From assembly GCA_935421135.1 (NCBI GenBank), contig OW285190.1, forward strand, positions 19,974,501 to 20,038,500: DNA of 64,000 bases, written 5' to 3'. The position numbers were made by a program, and so were the translations under genes. This DNA is from Bugulina stolonifera. Lineage: Eukaryota > Bryozoa > Gymnolaemata > Cheilostomatida > Bugulidae. Below, piece after piece: positions 1-14,500 of the stretch. The notes beneath the pieces are model-generated. The model was not told the DNA's origin. It saw nothing but the letters and a program-made list of their open reading frames with translations, and made no database searches. Each line of letters begins with the position of its first letter. The stretch's first letter is position 1.

Positions 1-2356
1 CATGTCTTTCCCTGTTTATTACAGTTTTGTGTATTCTTGTCTAGCTTAGCCCCAGCACCCTCTGCTGGTAGTCTATTGGAGTTTTTCATAATCTATGCAT
101 TTACAGTATAATTGTAGCAGAATCTCTATGTAGATATATTAGTAGTTGGTGGAGAGCTTCATATGTAGTATTCCATAATGTATTGAAAGCACTCACTGTA
201 TATAGGAAAGACAACTCCACTCGTCCATAACATTATTTATTCCATTAGAATTCAATCACTTTATTTATACATTCCTTTTATTATAACATAATACAGTAAT
301 ATCATCATCAATAAATTATAATATCATTGTAACAAACTGAGAGTAAGTGGGTGCTGATTGCATAGAGAGGGGGCTTACAATTAAATGTAATTAAATAGTA
401 TAAATAATGATATCTATAAAATAACATGATATCTGTTGTAGAGATATGTGGGCTGGACTGGAGATTCTGTTACATAGCATTGATGTCTATGTCTTGTTCA
501 ATGAGCATAACATTGTATCTGTACATGTAGAGATCAATGACAAATTTATATTGACTAGAAATATAGCAGAGGCTGCCTGATTGAGCAACTAATTGACTTG
601 GTGAGGATGGGGTTAGTAGAGACCCTTTCTGGTCACAGTAATTTCACTGGAACACCGCTATTCTTTAACAAGGTGGACAGTCTATACCTGTGGGTAGTGG
701 TGGTGGTGGACTCTGTAGGTGCCCAGTCCTAAAACAGTATATATACAATGTATGTGTAGAGCTAAGAATATGTACACCACACCAGGTACTTACATATATG
801 TACATGTACCACCTCTATATCAGGTACCTACATGTACCATCTCACAGTGTAGGCTATATTGCGTCCAGTCTCATTGTTTACACTGAATACTATTATGATA
901 AGTTTACTTTATACAAACACCACAATTAATTATCAGAGCTGGGTAATTACTATCTATCCATATTATTTAAGTGTAGGATGCCCCCATGTACCACCCTCAC
1001 CAGCTGCAAGAACTCAGTCTGAACTGTCTATGAATGCTAATAGGCTCATCTATTAAGCATATTTATTGATTGTTGTGTTAGAAGCCAATTCTAGACTATT
1101 ATGATAAGTATTTAATAAAGTATTCTTGTTTACATGTTTATATTTGATAGGAAATATTCAAATTTAAGAGGCTGCCAATATTTTGTATGTCAGGAAATTG
1201 AATGCTCTCTAAGATATATATTGTCACTTAGTATATGTTATATACACAGAAGATAATATACATTATATGATTGTATATCATGATGCTATACAGCTGGTCT
1301 CTGTGGACCAATTCAGCAAATAAGTTTGCTTGCTTGCTTCTGGCAACTATGTAAGTTGTTCCCTGTCAGTAGCCGCTATCCATGACCTTTCTGAACTCTA
1401 TCAATTAGTCCTGATACATATGTATGTAGATATACATGTAGGTAGGTATACAATTTTGTAGGTAATGTATAGTTATGTAATTTATGTAATACTGACCAAA
1501 CCACTACGACTATGCCCTGCAGGGCAGCCCACACAAGATCTATATTTATATCTATTAATAGGTCACCAAAGTCCACTACTGTTTCATTGTAGCTATCTAT
1601 TTTATCCTAATGGAATGTGCACTTGTTCACACTAGATGGTTAGTGGCACAAGCTCACAGGTACCCCTTTGTAACAGTGGCACAAGCCACAGGTGCCCCCA
1701 TGTAACAGTAATACCTAATTAGCTCCTAATAACACTAAATATTCATCTTTAGCCTGGGTTCCCGCCTTTCTATAGAAATAGCATATACTGGTGTGTTTAT
1801 AGTGCCCATCCTTCCCCTCATATATTTAGGAGTTGAACTCCCTGGTTATAATATCGAGGTATTTGCTCAGTAAAAGATGATAGTTCACATTATTTACACG
1901 AACCTATAGCTAGCCACTTGAGAAGTGCTAATGCTGTGCTATGAATGTGACAGTGAGCTTATAGAATGGTACAGAAGAACACTATCCACTTCCTGTACGA
2001 TGTTCATCATCTTGATTAGATTCACATGGAACCTAACATTAGTTATACACATGAAACGTACCCACGTACATACACTAGCGAACACTCATAAGCAGTAGAG
2101 AATGCTCTCCAAGGCCCACACATTTTCCTTCTGATGCTATTTTAACAAATTATGAGACACGAAAGCAAAGTCGTGTGCAACTGCATGTATAATTATAATA
2201 TTATATTACATGCTACTTGGAATTGGTGTACTATGTCACACTGTATGTTTAGTGATTGGGAAATATGATGGTATGTATATGACATGCACATGCCATTATT
2301 GCAGTAGTTGGAATACTTGGATAGTCTAGAATACAATATTGTAAAGATATACCAAC
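1..2356. other. No confident gene; AT-rich left flank
   Basis: I see no convincing coding exon, RNA gene or mobile element here. The secreted-precursor gene that begins at 3794 on the minus strand should continue into this interval, because its second exon ends with a splice donor at 2356. One candidate minus-strand exon at about 1508-1575 has splice-like ends and an open frame, but its phase does not join cleanly to the exon at 2357-2519, so I do not include it. Confidence 0.4.
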
Positions 2357-3794
2357 CTGCGTAGTAATAGTATCCACCTGTCTAAGTACAGAATGATGTA
2401 TAAATGATCTCTTTGTTATACTGTGAGTATCTTCTGCTATAACTGGTTGGGGATATTCATTCTCATTGATAGATCTCTTTGCCATCACTCCTCTACATAT
2501 CTTAGCTCTTGGGAAAACCCTGCATACAACATCAAATCAAGTTTTACCATTGGTATGGTATGCTTGGGTGAGGAGTAGTGTGGGTATCAAGGCCAATGGG
2601 CTGCATCACCGTACCAGGTGACCAGATCGTGTACTGGTACTGGTACTGGTACTGGTACTGGTACTGGTACTGGTACTGGTACTGGTACACCGGACCAGTG
2701 CACTGACATGACTTATTGGGCATAAGGTGTTTAACAGGTGTGCTATTGGATAATGATATTATAATGTGTTTTTTAGAATGTATTTATTCTGTACTGTACC
2801 ATATTCATTGCTCATTGCTCATTTATAACACTAAACACTGTATTACGTTTTATTATGCAGGTATCTGCTGGAATAATGTTTTCATAGTACTCTGTGTGCT
2901 TTGAATCTGTTACAGCAACTTTTCAGTTGAACATTATACAGTACATGTACATGTATAAGATACAATATACAATATTATTCATTGCTATTGTCCACTGACT
3001 TGTGCGAGCATAAGGAAGTGAGATGTGATACACTTGTTAATACTTTCCATAGACTAATGGATTAGTACATTCTTTGCTCTGATAAATAAATATTTCGCTC
3101 AAAGGTAAGAAGTTTATGTTTAAGCAAACGTCCAATGAAATATACGGCAATCATTTGGTCATCTAAACAAACAGTGACACCAAGTTGTTGGGGGGCTTGG
3201 AAATCTACCAGCTGAGGAAATATGAACCAGGAAATCACGTGATGCCATGATGGATAGGGAAGTGATGGAATGCATGTGTAACCCTCTCTCTATCCAATGT
3301 AACCCTCTCTCTCCATTCAATGCAACCAAAAATATTTACTAGCACTGATTTGTATTTACTTTGCAATAGTTCGTAATAAGTAATTTTAGTTCAATAATTT
3401 CATATTATACTATATTACAGTTTGTTTGCATGTTATTAATTACATGCTATCTGATCTAAGATCTTATAAACAATTTTGGGGACTTTTTAATGATGGCAAC
3501 CATTTTGTAAAGATATGATCTACATGTAGGCTACCTATAGGGCATATAGCCCACATAAGTGTCATATACATGTCTACATATATTATGATCTACACAATAT
3601 ATGACTCACCTGCAGTCTATAGGGTAGATACTCAGCTCCTTGGAGGGCCTCATTTTCAGAAATCTGTAGATTTTATGCCGTTGAGCTGCTGACAGAGGTG
3701 CAGCGTCTGCAGATGGAAAGTACAATTGACTAGTGAACACCAACAGTAGTAATCCTAACACTCTGTTTAGCTGTAGTATTCTTCCTATGTCCAT
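2357..3794 (-). CDS. Secreted peptide precursor-like protein, 5' two exons (partial)
   Basis: Two exons join in phase: 3794-3610 (ATG to a CTGCAG|GTGAGT donor, ending in phase 2) and 2519-2357 (acceptor TGCAG, ending at ACGCAG|GTTGGT in phase 0). I chose the ATG at 3794 because it starts a classic signal peptide: MDIGRILQLNR, then the hydrophobic run VLGLLLLVF, then a small-residue cleavage region ending near SADA-AP. An upstream in-frame ATG exists but would bury the signal. The predicted mature chain is basic, has two cysteines around the exon junction (IDCRVFPRAKICRG) and two KR dibasic sites (VMAKRS and SITKRS) about 22 residues apart. That organisation fits a prohormone or other furin/PC-processed secreted precursor. 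I do not recognise the family, and the 3' end was not found in the window. Confidence 0.45.
2631..2689. repeat. (TACTGG)n hexanucleotide microsatellite
   Basis: About ten near-perfect copies of TACTGG inside the intron of the secreted-precursor gene. Confidence 0.9.
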
Positions 3795-5521
3795 TGTTCT
3801 GTATATTCTAACTAATGTGTTTATATAATAATATATCGTTATACAACAATTATCCATATATAGCATGAATTATCTCCCTTGTAGTGGTGGTACTAGAGTG
3901 GTTGCTCAGGGTGGTAAATGCATTAATGGAGTTAAGAAAGCATGTTGCCATTTATAAAGTGACAGAGCTTGCAAATAGGCGGAGCTAATATTTCTAAATG
4001 CTTTGAAGCGGCGAATGACAATAGGGGACTGTGATGTATATATTGTATGTGATATTACTTCACCAAACATCCGCTCCCTTGCCATTAATAATGTGAATGA
4101 AATATGAATTGTATCCGTGATACGAACTCATATTATCTATTTCATCATTAATCATGGAAAATATATAGCCTAGATATATATAGATAATAGGTATATATAG
4201 ATAATAGGTATATATTGTATATACATGTATATATAGATAGCTTATTAGTGTATATTAGTGATGTTTTAAGCCTTGTCTGGCCACCTTATACTATTCTAAG
4301 CCCTGTATATACATGTATATTATATATGCATGTATATAATATGATGCAGACAAGTATTATATTTAGCAATTAGAGGACAACTAGATACATGTGACTATTT
4401 ACAATTAGTCTATTCACTTCTCTGGTACTATTATAGTTATTATACCTGGACCAATATAATGCTTGTCAAATTATCTAATTTGCAACACGTAGGCCCTAGC
4501 AGTAACAAGTACTATACAATATTACATGTATATACTTGTAGGTATGTATGATAATAATCCACTGTAACTACCCACAGGAAGTAAAACTTGTAGGGATGTA
4601 TTATGGAAGCACTGGCTATACATAAATAAGAACACACAGAAAGCTAGTAACAAGCTATGGCAGTCACTGGATATAGCTAGTAACAAGCTATAGCAGTCAC
4701 TGGGTGTAGCTAGTAACAAGCTATAGCAGTCACTGGGTATAGCTAGTAACAAGCTATAGCCTTCACTGGGTAAAGCTAGTAACAAGCTATAGCAGTCACT
4801 GGGTAAAGCTAGTAACAAGCTATAGCAGTCACTGGGTATAGCTAGTAACAAGCTATAGCCTTCACTGGGTAAAGCTAGTAACAAGCTATAGCCCTCACCA
4901 GGTAAAGCTAGTAACAAGCAATATTGTATAGCAGTCACTGTAATTAGTATAGAATGCATAGAATCACAATGGTCAGTTAGTAATGAAGAACTGATTATTC
5001 AACTTGTAATCTGGAACATAAAGCCATGTATAATATCTTGATATCTTTGTGGAAAGAGGATTTAGGAGTTGTCATGTCTTGTCTACATGTACATTTTTGA
5101 TGCTTACTTATGACAGGAGTTGGCTTAAGTTATCTTCTCCTGACTGCTGAAAGTGAAGTAGCAGACAACTCCTTAGAGCAAAGGTATAGTATGGCTCAAT
5201 ATATTTCTCATTATTTTAACAAATGATTATAAAAATCAAAAGCAATTAGAAGTACTAAATCGAAAATCTACAAAGCTGTGCAGACATACCTATAAAAGCA
5301 TACAGAAAATAGACGATCCATCTGCATATACAAATACATAGTATGTTTTGTTCGATCACAAACTGTGTTGGCACAAAATAATGATAGAGATTGTGATTGT
5401 CAACAGCCAGTTCAGCGGTGAAAGTTTGTCAGGACATGCAATGTAATTGCACTACATATTACACAGACAACTCCCTAAGTATTAGTATGATATTCTATAC
5501 TAATACTATATGTATCACAGG
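3795..5521. repeat. Intergenic interval with a 33-bp minisatellite at 4642-4925
   Basis: Between the secreted-precursor start and the ERMP1 stop I see no gene. At 4642-4925 there are about 8.5 copies of a 33-bp unit (core AGCTAGTAACAAGCTATAGC). Because 33 is a multiple of three, it creates a spurious minus-strand ORF with an 11-residue repeat. Confidence 0.8.
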
Positions 5522-8500
5522 TTATAGTTTATAATGCTGTAGTGTCACGGTCCATGCTATGGGCACAGTCCAGTTGGGTAACTTAGCTAGCAGTTGCTTA
5601 AGTTGGGGGGTCGTACTGTCCTCCCCATCCAGATAGTGAGCTCCTACACCAATGTCTAGCCAGTGACCCTGTAGGTTGGATCCTTGTGGTACCTGTTTGA
5701 TATATACAGTGGGATTAGCATTGCTACTGTATGTTCATGTTACAACAATATACAGTGCAGTAGGCAGTTACAGATTACATCAGACTGTAGGCTGATTATA
5801 CCATACTGTACGCACGTTACCATACTGTACGCACGCTACCATACTGTACGCACGCTACCATACTGTACGCACGCTACCATACTGTACGCACGCTACCATA
5901 CTGTACGCACATTACCATACTGTACGCACCATACTGTACGCACGCTACCATACTGTACGCACCATACTGTACGCACGCTACCATACTGTACGCACGCTAC
6001 CATACTGTACGCGCGTTACCAACACTAATCTCACCTTTACATCAACCCAGAACTTCCTGTTAGGGTGGGGAGTGGCAGCCGACGTGGTGTATATAAAGTA
6101 ATGACTGCGTGTGACGTCTGCAGGTACAGCTGTCGGTGTCGGAGTACCAGAGGTGAAAGACCACGAGCTCAGCGTAGCATTGTTAGCTGGAGCCATGTAG
6201 ATGTTGATGTAAACTGCCTGGGCTGAAAGGAAAAAGAGATACATCAGTGATATTGGTAAGGTGTATATATACAGTGGATAGTAACGTGTATGTACAGTAT
6301 AATAGTAAATGTAGATACATGTACGTACAGTATATAGGTATATAGTACCCATACTAATATGTCACTATCATGTATGTACTCAGGGACTCTACACTACTGC
6401 TATATACTATATAGAGAGATAAAGGAGCGTAGATAGTGAAATAGATGTGGAGGGGGAGAGGGGGGCAGTGTACCAGCTTCTGATATGTTAGCAGAGTAAC
6501 TCATGACCTTGTTATTGTACTGTACTACTGTACTGTATATACACTGCAATATATCATCATGTATGAGTATGTCAGACAGTCTATAGGGATGGACATGATA
6601 TTTAATATATCATATAATTATGCATTCACTAACATTTAAAGTCACCCAAATAACATTAATTAACTAATAATAGGTATAAATAGTAGTATATTATGTTATT
6701 GTTATTCTAGTGAAAATACCACATACAGTAATAACAATAATATTATGGTTGTGGAGCAGGGAGCAGCCTTCCATGTGCATGTGCATGTCATTTGCATGTC
6801 CTTCATTGGTACTGCATGTCTGCAGGTACATCTACACTGTGTATATATATAGTTATAGATGTATATATAAATATTGTGATACAGATATAGTTTTAGCGCA
6901 TGTGCTGTTAGTGTGTAAATTATATGCCTGTACATATAGTCCTAGTGCATGCGCACTGTGCGTTATGCTCTTGTGTGCAGCTATGTAGGCCTACTGTGTA
7001 TATATACATAGAGCTGTCTGATACCAAAGTCAATTCTTAGGATTGTTTTATCTACATATATATATACATGTAATTAATGGTGATAAGGTGGGAATAAATG
7101 TACATAAGAATGATGTATATACATTTACTAGGCAGTAAGGTGCTTAGATACTGCTTATGTATCCACAGTAGTGATAATAAAAGCATGGAGAGTTATCTAC
7201 TCATGACGATTATACACTGAAGAGACAACTCCCAAAGTAGCATGTTGGTATGGGAAAGCTATTAGGAATGTTGTCAGACTTTGTAGCAAAATGCTTGCAA
7301 TAGTGAAGCTACATAATGTATAGTACAGCATAGCTACTGACTGGTAACACACCTGAGATAGTGAAACTATATCTGATAGTATAACTACTGACTGGTAACA
7401 CACCTGAAATAGTGAAACTACATCTGATAGTATAGCTACTGACTGGTAACACACCTGAAATAGTGAAACTATATCTGATAGTATCACTGCCAGTCTGTTC
7501 CCTCTTGTGTTTCACGGCCACTTTAGAGGTGATATCAGGTCTTTCCATTGGTCCTGTGTACACTTTCCTATGAATAGTTTAGTAGAATATCAGTACATAA
7601 CTATACACACATACTAACTCCTGCGCATCTACTAGTATATTATATTGTAGTGGAGGGGTGATTATTAGCCTGAGTTCCTACTTACGATAGAAAGTTGACT
7701 AGGGGGAAGTAGTAGGGGAATCCCACATAAGCGGCATCGTTATCCTTAGGCAACAGTTTAAGAGCTTTAATCTCAGGTATGTGCTCCAAGTGAGACTTAG
7801 AATTGTGATCAAATGGAAGATAGGCTAGCCCGTGGTCTGCCTTCTCCAAACTCCCATCATAAGAGTAGAACTCTCTCCAGTAATGCTGGCAAGGAACACA
7901 AGCTAGTTATTAGAAGTGAGATGTAGAATGCATATACACATGTAGATGTAGGTAACACAGTATAATTATAATACAATGTACATGTATATATGAACTTGGT
8001 TAGAGAAGAGACTTGGTACAAATGAATGGAGAGATGTGAATGAGCTATGACTATTACCTATTGAACTAATAATAGAGTAGATAACTCCTGGTATCATGAA
8101 ATCATTAGTTCTGTGTAACGTACTATCTATTATTTCTACTTTGATTAGTTCAGATTGGAGATGCTGGCACATCCACCCAACAATAGACACACTTACACGT
8201 GGGTGCAGAGGCTATAAATGCATATTGGAAATTAATACTTACATGAAAAACATTACGCTGAGCAGACGGTGAGGCTGGGTTTGCTGAATATGGGAAACCA
8301 ATGCTAGAGAAGCAGCCAATGAGAGTAAAGATCACTGCAATGACTGCAAACTTGAACGCTAATACTGTCATATCCTTGCTGACGTGGAGGAAGCCCGCCT
8401 GTGGTATGCATTAGATATATAGCATAAACCAGGTAGGTAGAGATAACTACTATAAACCAGGTATGTGGAGATAACTACTAGATACCAGGTAGGTGGAGAT

Positions 8501-11500
8501 AACTACTAGATACCAGGTATGTGGAGATAACTACTATATAGCAGGTATGTGAAGATAACTACTACATACCAGGTAGGTGGAGATAACTACTATATACCAG
8601 GTATGTGGAGATAACTACTATATACCAGGTAGGTGGATATAACTACTATATAACAGGTAGGTGGACATAACTACTATATACCAGGTATGTGGATATAACT
8701 ACTAGATACCAGGTATGTGGAGATAACTACTACATACCAGGTAAGTGGAGATGATTATTACTGGGAGGAGAGAGAGGAGAGAGATGACTAGGTCTGGTAT
8801 TGCATCACTTCCTACACGACCCATGAGGGGCATAAAGAAGATGTTAGTCATGTGTGTAAACTGCATCAGATGTACAAATGGTACGAGGAGTCCCAGTGCA
8901 GTCAGGGAGATGTACAGCTTTGGGGAACCTGTAATATGGAGCATATACACAGTAATATAACACATAATATAGAGTATATACACAGTAATATAACACGTAA
9001 TATAGAGTATATACACGGTAATATAACACGTAATACAAAGTATATACACAGTAATATAACACGTAATATAGAGTATATACACGGTAATACAACACGTAAT
9101 ATAAAGTATATACATGATAATATAACACGTAATATAGAATATATATTATATGATAATATAACACGTAATATAGAGTATATATATGATAATATAACACGTA
9201 ATATAGAGTATATACACGGTAATACAACACGTAATATAAAGTATATACATGATAATATAACACGTAATATAGAATATATATTATATGATAATATAACACG
9301 TAATATAGAGTATATATATGATAATATAACACGTAATATAGAGTATATACATGATAATATAACACGTAATATAGAGTATATTATACACGATTACTACACA
9401 CTTACTATACATATTAATATTGAAGAGATCGAGAGAGATCTGTCGGATGAAAAGGGGAAATACAACAAGTAGCATACACACATAGGCTGAACCAATACTA
9501 TACAATGTGAGCACAGCCAATAGCATTGTCCAGAATATCAGAGCAGCCTCAAAGAAAATACTTTCCAGCTCCCAGATAGACACCAGCTGTAATCAGTAAT
9601 ATATACATATACATATAACAATATATACATGTGGTACGATATACATGGCTATAATCAGTAATATATACATGCGGTACGATATACATGGCTGTAATCAGTA
9701 ATATATACATGCGGTACGATATACGTAGCTTCCATATGTTAGTATAATATACATAGCTTCCACATGTTAGTATAATATACACAGCTTCCATGGAAAATCA
9801 TTGACTGCAGAGCAGCAACCCTCGGAGCTGTTGTTTAGAAATACACAATAATACACACACACATAATACACACATACACAATACACACACACATAATACA
9901 CACACACATACACACACACACATACACACACAATACACATACATACATAATACACACACACATAATACACATACATAATACATACACATACATAATACAC
10001 ATACATAATACACATACATAATACACACATACATAATACATACATAATACACACATATACATAATACACACACATAATACATACATACATAATACACACA
10101 TACATAATACATACATACATAATACACACATACATAATACATACATAATACACACATACACATAATACACACATACATAATACATACATACATAATACAC
10201 ACATACATAATACATACATACATAATACATACACACATAATACACACATACATAATACATACATACATAATACACACATACATAATACATACATACATAA
10301 TACACACATACATAATACATACATACATAATACACACATACATAATACATACATACATAATACACACATACATAATACACACATACATAATACACACATA
10401 CATAATACACACACATAATACATACATACATAATACACACATACATAATACATACATACATAATACACACACATACATAATACACATACACATACTACAC
10501 ACATACACATAATACACATACATACATAATACACATACATACATAATACACACACACACATAATACACACATACATAATACACACATACACACACATAAT
10601 ACACACGCACCTGAAATATACGAGAGTAGAAGTGTTTTCCATGCTGATGAACCAGTATCCATGTTGCTATTGCTGGTAATATATAAACAGGCACCACCAG
10701 CCAGTTGTTGGTGAACCACATCATTGGCTGTAACTGGTCCACTACCAGAGCTATCCCACAATTCACTATCACCATAGTAACAAAGCCAACAGCATGCATA
10801 CTGTAGCTAGCTGCTATTAGTTTCATATATAGGTCAGAACTCCTTCCTGTATATGTATTGAATATATTATAGTAGACTACTGTTCAGAAGGAACGACATA
10901 CTTGAACAGTTACTCAGCAGGTACCTGATGTTTTCATATATACAACCACAATACGAGTTGTACTGGTTATTTTGTAGTTTGCTGGATATACAATGTATAC
11001 ACATGGTTATGTAACATGATATACAATGTATACACATGGTTATGTAACACATGGTTATGTAACATGATTATACAATGTATACACATGGTTATGTAACATG
11101 ATATACAATGTATACACATGGTTATGTAACATGATATACAATGTATACACATGGTTATGTAACACATGGTTATGTAACATGATTATACAATGTATACACA
11201 TGGTTATGTAACATGATATACAATGTATACATATGGTTATGTAACATGATTATACAATGTATACACATGGTTATGTAACACATGGTTATGTAACATGATA
11301 CACACTAGTAAATAGCAGACACACAAGTGGATTGTAGACTGGCAGTTCTCACCTTCTCTTCTAAATACCTTCAGTTTCCTGTAGAGGTTAATGAGCACTG
11401 CTACTATCACCATACAGTTAATGATCTCTCCAAGTCTCAGAGGGTAGTGAACCATATAGAAACCGAGCAGGTCAAAGAATATCATCTTACCGAGGCGTGA

Positions 11501-14500
11501 GTCTCCCGCATCAGCCAGTTTGTCTGAGCTGGCGAGATTGGTGAGTATACTCAGTAGATTGTCCCCTATATATAGGTATATACATGTAGTACAGGTAGGT
11601 GAGTATACTCAGTAGATTGTACCCTATATATAGGTATATACATGTAGTACAGGTAGGTGAGTATACTCAGTAGATTGTACCCTATATATAGGTATATACA
11701 TGTAGTACAGGTAGGTGAGTATACTCAGTAGATTGTCCCCTATATATAGGTATATACATGTAGTACAGGTAGGTGAGTATACTCAGTAGATTGTACCCTA
11801 TATATAGGTATATACATGTAGTACAGGTAGGTGAGTATACTCAGTAGATTGTCCCCTATATATAGGTATATACATGTAGTACATGTAGGTGAGTATACTC
11901 AGTAGATTGTCCCCTATATATAGGTATATACATGTAGTACAGGTAGGTGAGTATACTCAGTAGATTGTACCCTATATATAGGTATATACATGTAGTACAG
12001 GTAGGTGGGTATACTCAGTAGATTGTACCCTATATATAGGTATATAGTACAGATAGGTGAGTATACTCAGTAGATTGTACCCTATATATAGGTATATACA
12101 TGTAGTACAGGTAGGTGGGTATACTCAGTAGATTGTACCCTATATATAGGTATATAGTACAGATAGGTGGGTATATATACATATACATATATATACATGT
12201 AGTTACACATTTTTCCAGCCAGAGCAACCCTTGATGAACAGAATTGTGAAACCCTGTTGAGATATTATTTATTATATTATATATATATTATTTACACTTC
12301 ACAGTTATAAGGTGCACAAATAACTTACCTCCTCTTTGAATACAGCCTGCAGGTATATATTTGGGTTGGTCGTAGATTGTGTGGTATATATATCCATTAT
12401 AAGTGTATGCTATATCTATACCTGTAATATAGTACTATATCCATTATAAGTGTATGATATATCTATACCTGTAATATAGTACTATATCCATTATAAGTGT
12501 ATGATATATCTATACCTGTAATATAGTACTATATCCATTATAAGTGTATGATATATCTATACCTGTAATATAGTACTATATCCATTATAAGTGTATGATA
12601 TATCTATACCTGTAATATAGTACTATATCCATTATAAGTGTATGCTATATCTATACCTGTAATATAGTACTATATCCATTATAAGTGTATGATATATCTA
12701 TACCTGTAATATAGTACTATATCCATTATAAGTGTATGATATATCTATACCTGTAATATAGTACTATATCCATTATAAGTGTATGATATATCTATACCTG
12801 TAATATAGTACTATATCCATTATAAGTGTATGATATATCTATACCTGTAATATAGTACTATATCCATTATAAGTGTATGCTATATCTATACCTGTAATAT
12901 AGTACTATATCCATTATAAGTGTATGATATATCTATACCTGTAATATAGTACTATATCCATTATAAGTGTATGATATATCTATACCTGTAATATAGTACT
13001 ATATCCATTATAAGTGTACGCTATATCTATACCTGTAATATAGTACTATATCCATTATAAGTGTATGATATATCTATACCTGTAATATAGTACTATATCC
13101 ATTATAAGTGTATGCTATATCTATACCTGTAATATAGTACTATATCCATTATAAGTGTATGATATATCTATACCTGTAATATAGTACTATATCCATTATA
13201 AGTGTATGATATATCTATACCTGTAATATAGTACTATATCCATTATAAGTGTATGATATATCTATACCTGTAATATAGTACTATATCCATTATAAGTGTA
13301 TGATATATCTATACCTGTAATATAGTACTATATCCATTATAAGTGTATGCTATATTTACTCTTCCAGTATCGAGGTACACAGCAATAATCGACACAACAT
13401 GATTATGGGTGGTATAACAGCCTCCCTTACCTGGTATGTTTCCATAGTCCCTATATATTCTAAAGTCAGTATCGGATGGGATAACTCCACTCTGAAATAT
13501 CTCCTGGCCAACCACAGAGGCAAATGGATACTTTGCAGATTGAGCATATGCTGCTACCAGCCAGGGGTGGTCTGGACCTACTCCATGTGCATATAGATGG
13601 AAGTGAATGAGGCAAATACCAATCAACAAGGCTCAATCTTACAAACTAAAAGTCATCATGACTAGATTAAATTTGGATTTGAGGCAAACAATGTTAATCA
13701 GTAACGCTCTACTACTTCAAGGTCTAATATACTTGTACACCTGTCTGGAATAGCAACTACCTGTCTGGAATAGCAACTACCTGTCTGGAATAGCAACTAC
13801 CTGTCTGGAATAGCAACTACCTGTCTGGAATACCATTTCTCTTCCACCAGATCCAGCAGCTTCCAGGTTGACGAAAGCCTTCAGCTCTTTGGCCCAACGG
13901 TGCTGAGTAATAAAACCATGTGAAGCCTGCAATGTACAGTAAGTTAGTGTTAACATATGCAATGTACAGTAAGTTAGTGTTAACATATGCAATGTACAGT
14001 AAGTTAGTGTTAACACATGCAATGTACAGTAAGTTAGTATTAACATATGCTTCCACAACAAGCTACCCAAGTAACATGCCTTATTCAAAAGGCTACAGTT
14101 GGTTTGAATTGTTAACCAATAGCAGTAGTTGCTAGTTACAGCATAGAAAGTAGTCAATTCTTAGTATAATTTGTAGCCTGTGTACCTGAAGTATAGACTC
14201 TTCAGCACCGTTAAAGTTGAATACAATGGAGTGTTTAAGAGCCTGGTTGGACTGGGACATGGCTCTCAGTGTCTCTATCATGATAGCACAACTTACAACG
14301 TCATCACTTGCACCTACAATACTGTGTCACCTTATCAAGCTAGCCTAAAGAAGTGGAGGAGCATGCTGTATCATATTATAGTGCGTGTGCACCTGGGCAA
14401 GAATCTGGGCCTAGCATAGATAATGTAACCAATTAACGTTGAAAAATTTCCTTACCTGGACTGGAGATGGCAGTATCGTAGTGGCAATTAACTAACAGAG

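Noticed and set aside
1376..1576. Third exon of the secreted-precursor gene
   Set aside because: Splice-like ends exist but the phase after the exon at 2357-2519 gives an immediate stop or frame break.
9767..10826. Several 200-340-residue ORFs rich in Cys, Met, Val, Tyr
   Set aside because: They are read-through of the ACACAC/TACATA microsatellite in ERMP1 intron 7; only 10611-10846 is real exon.
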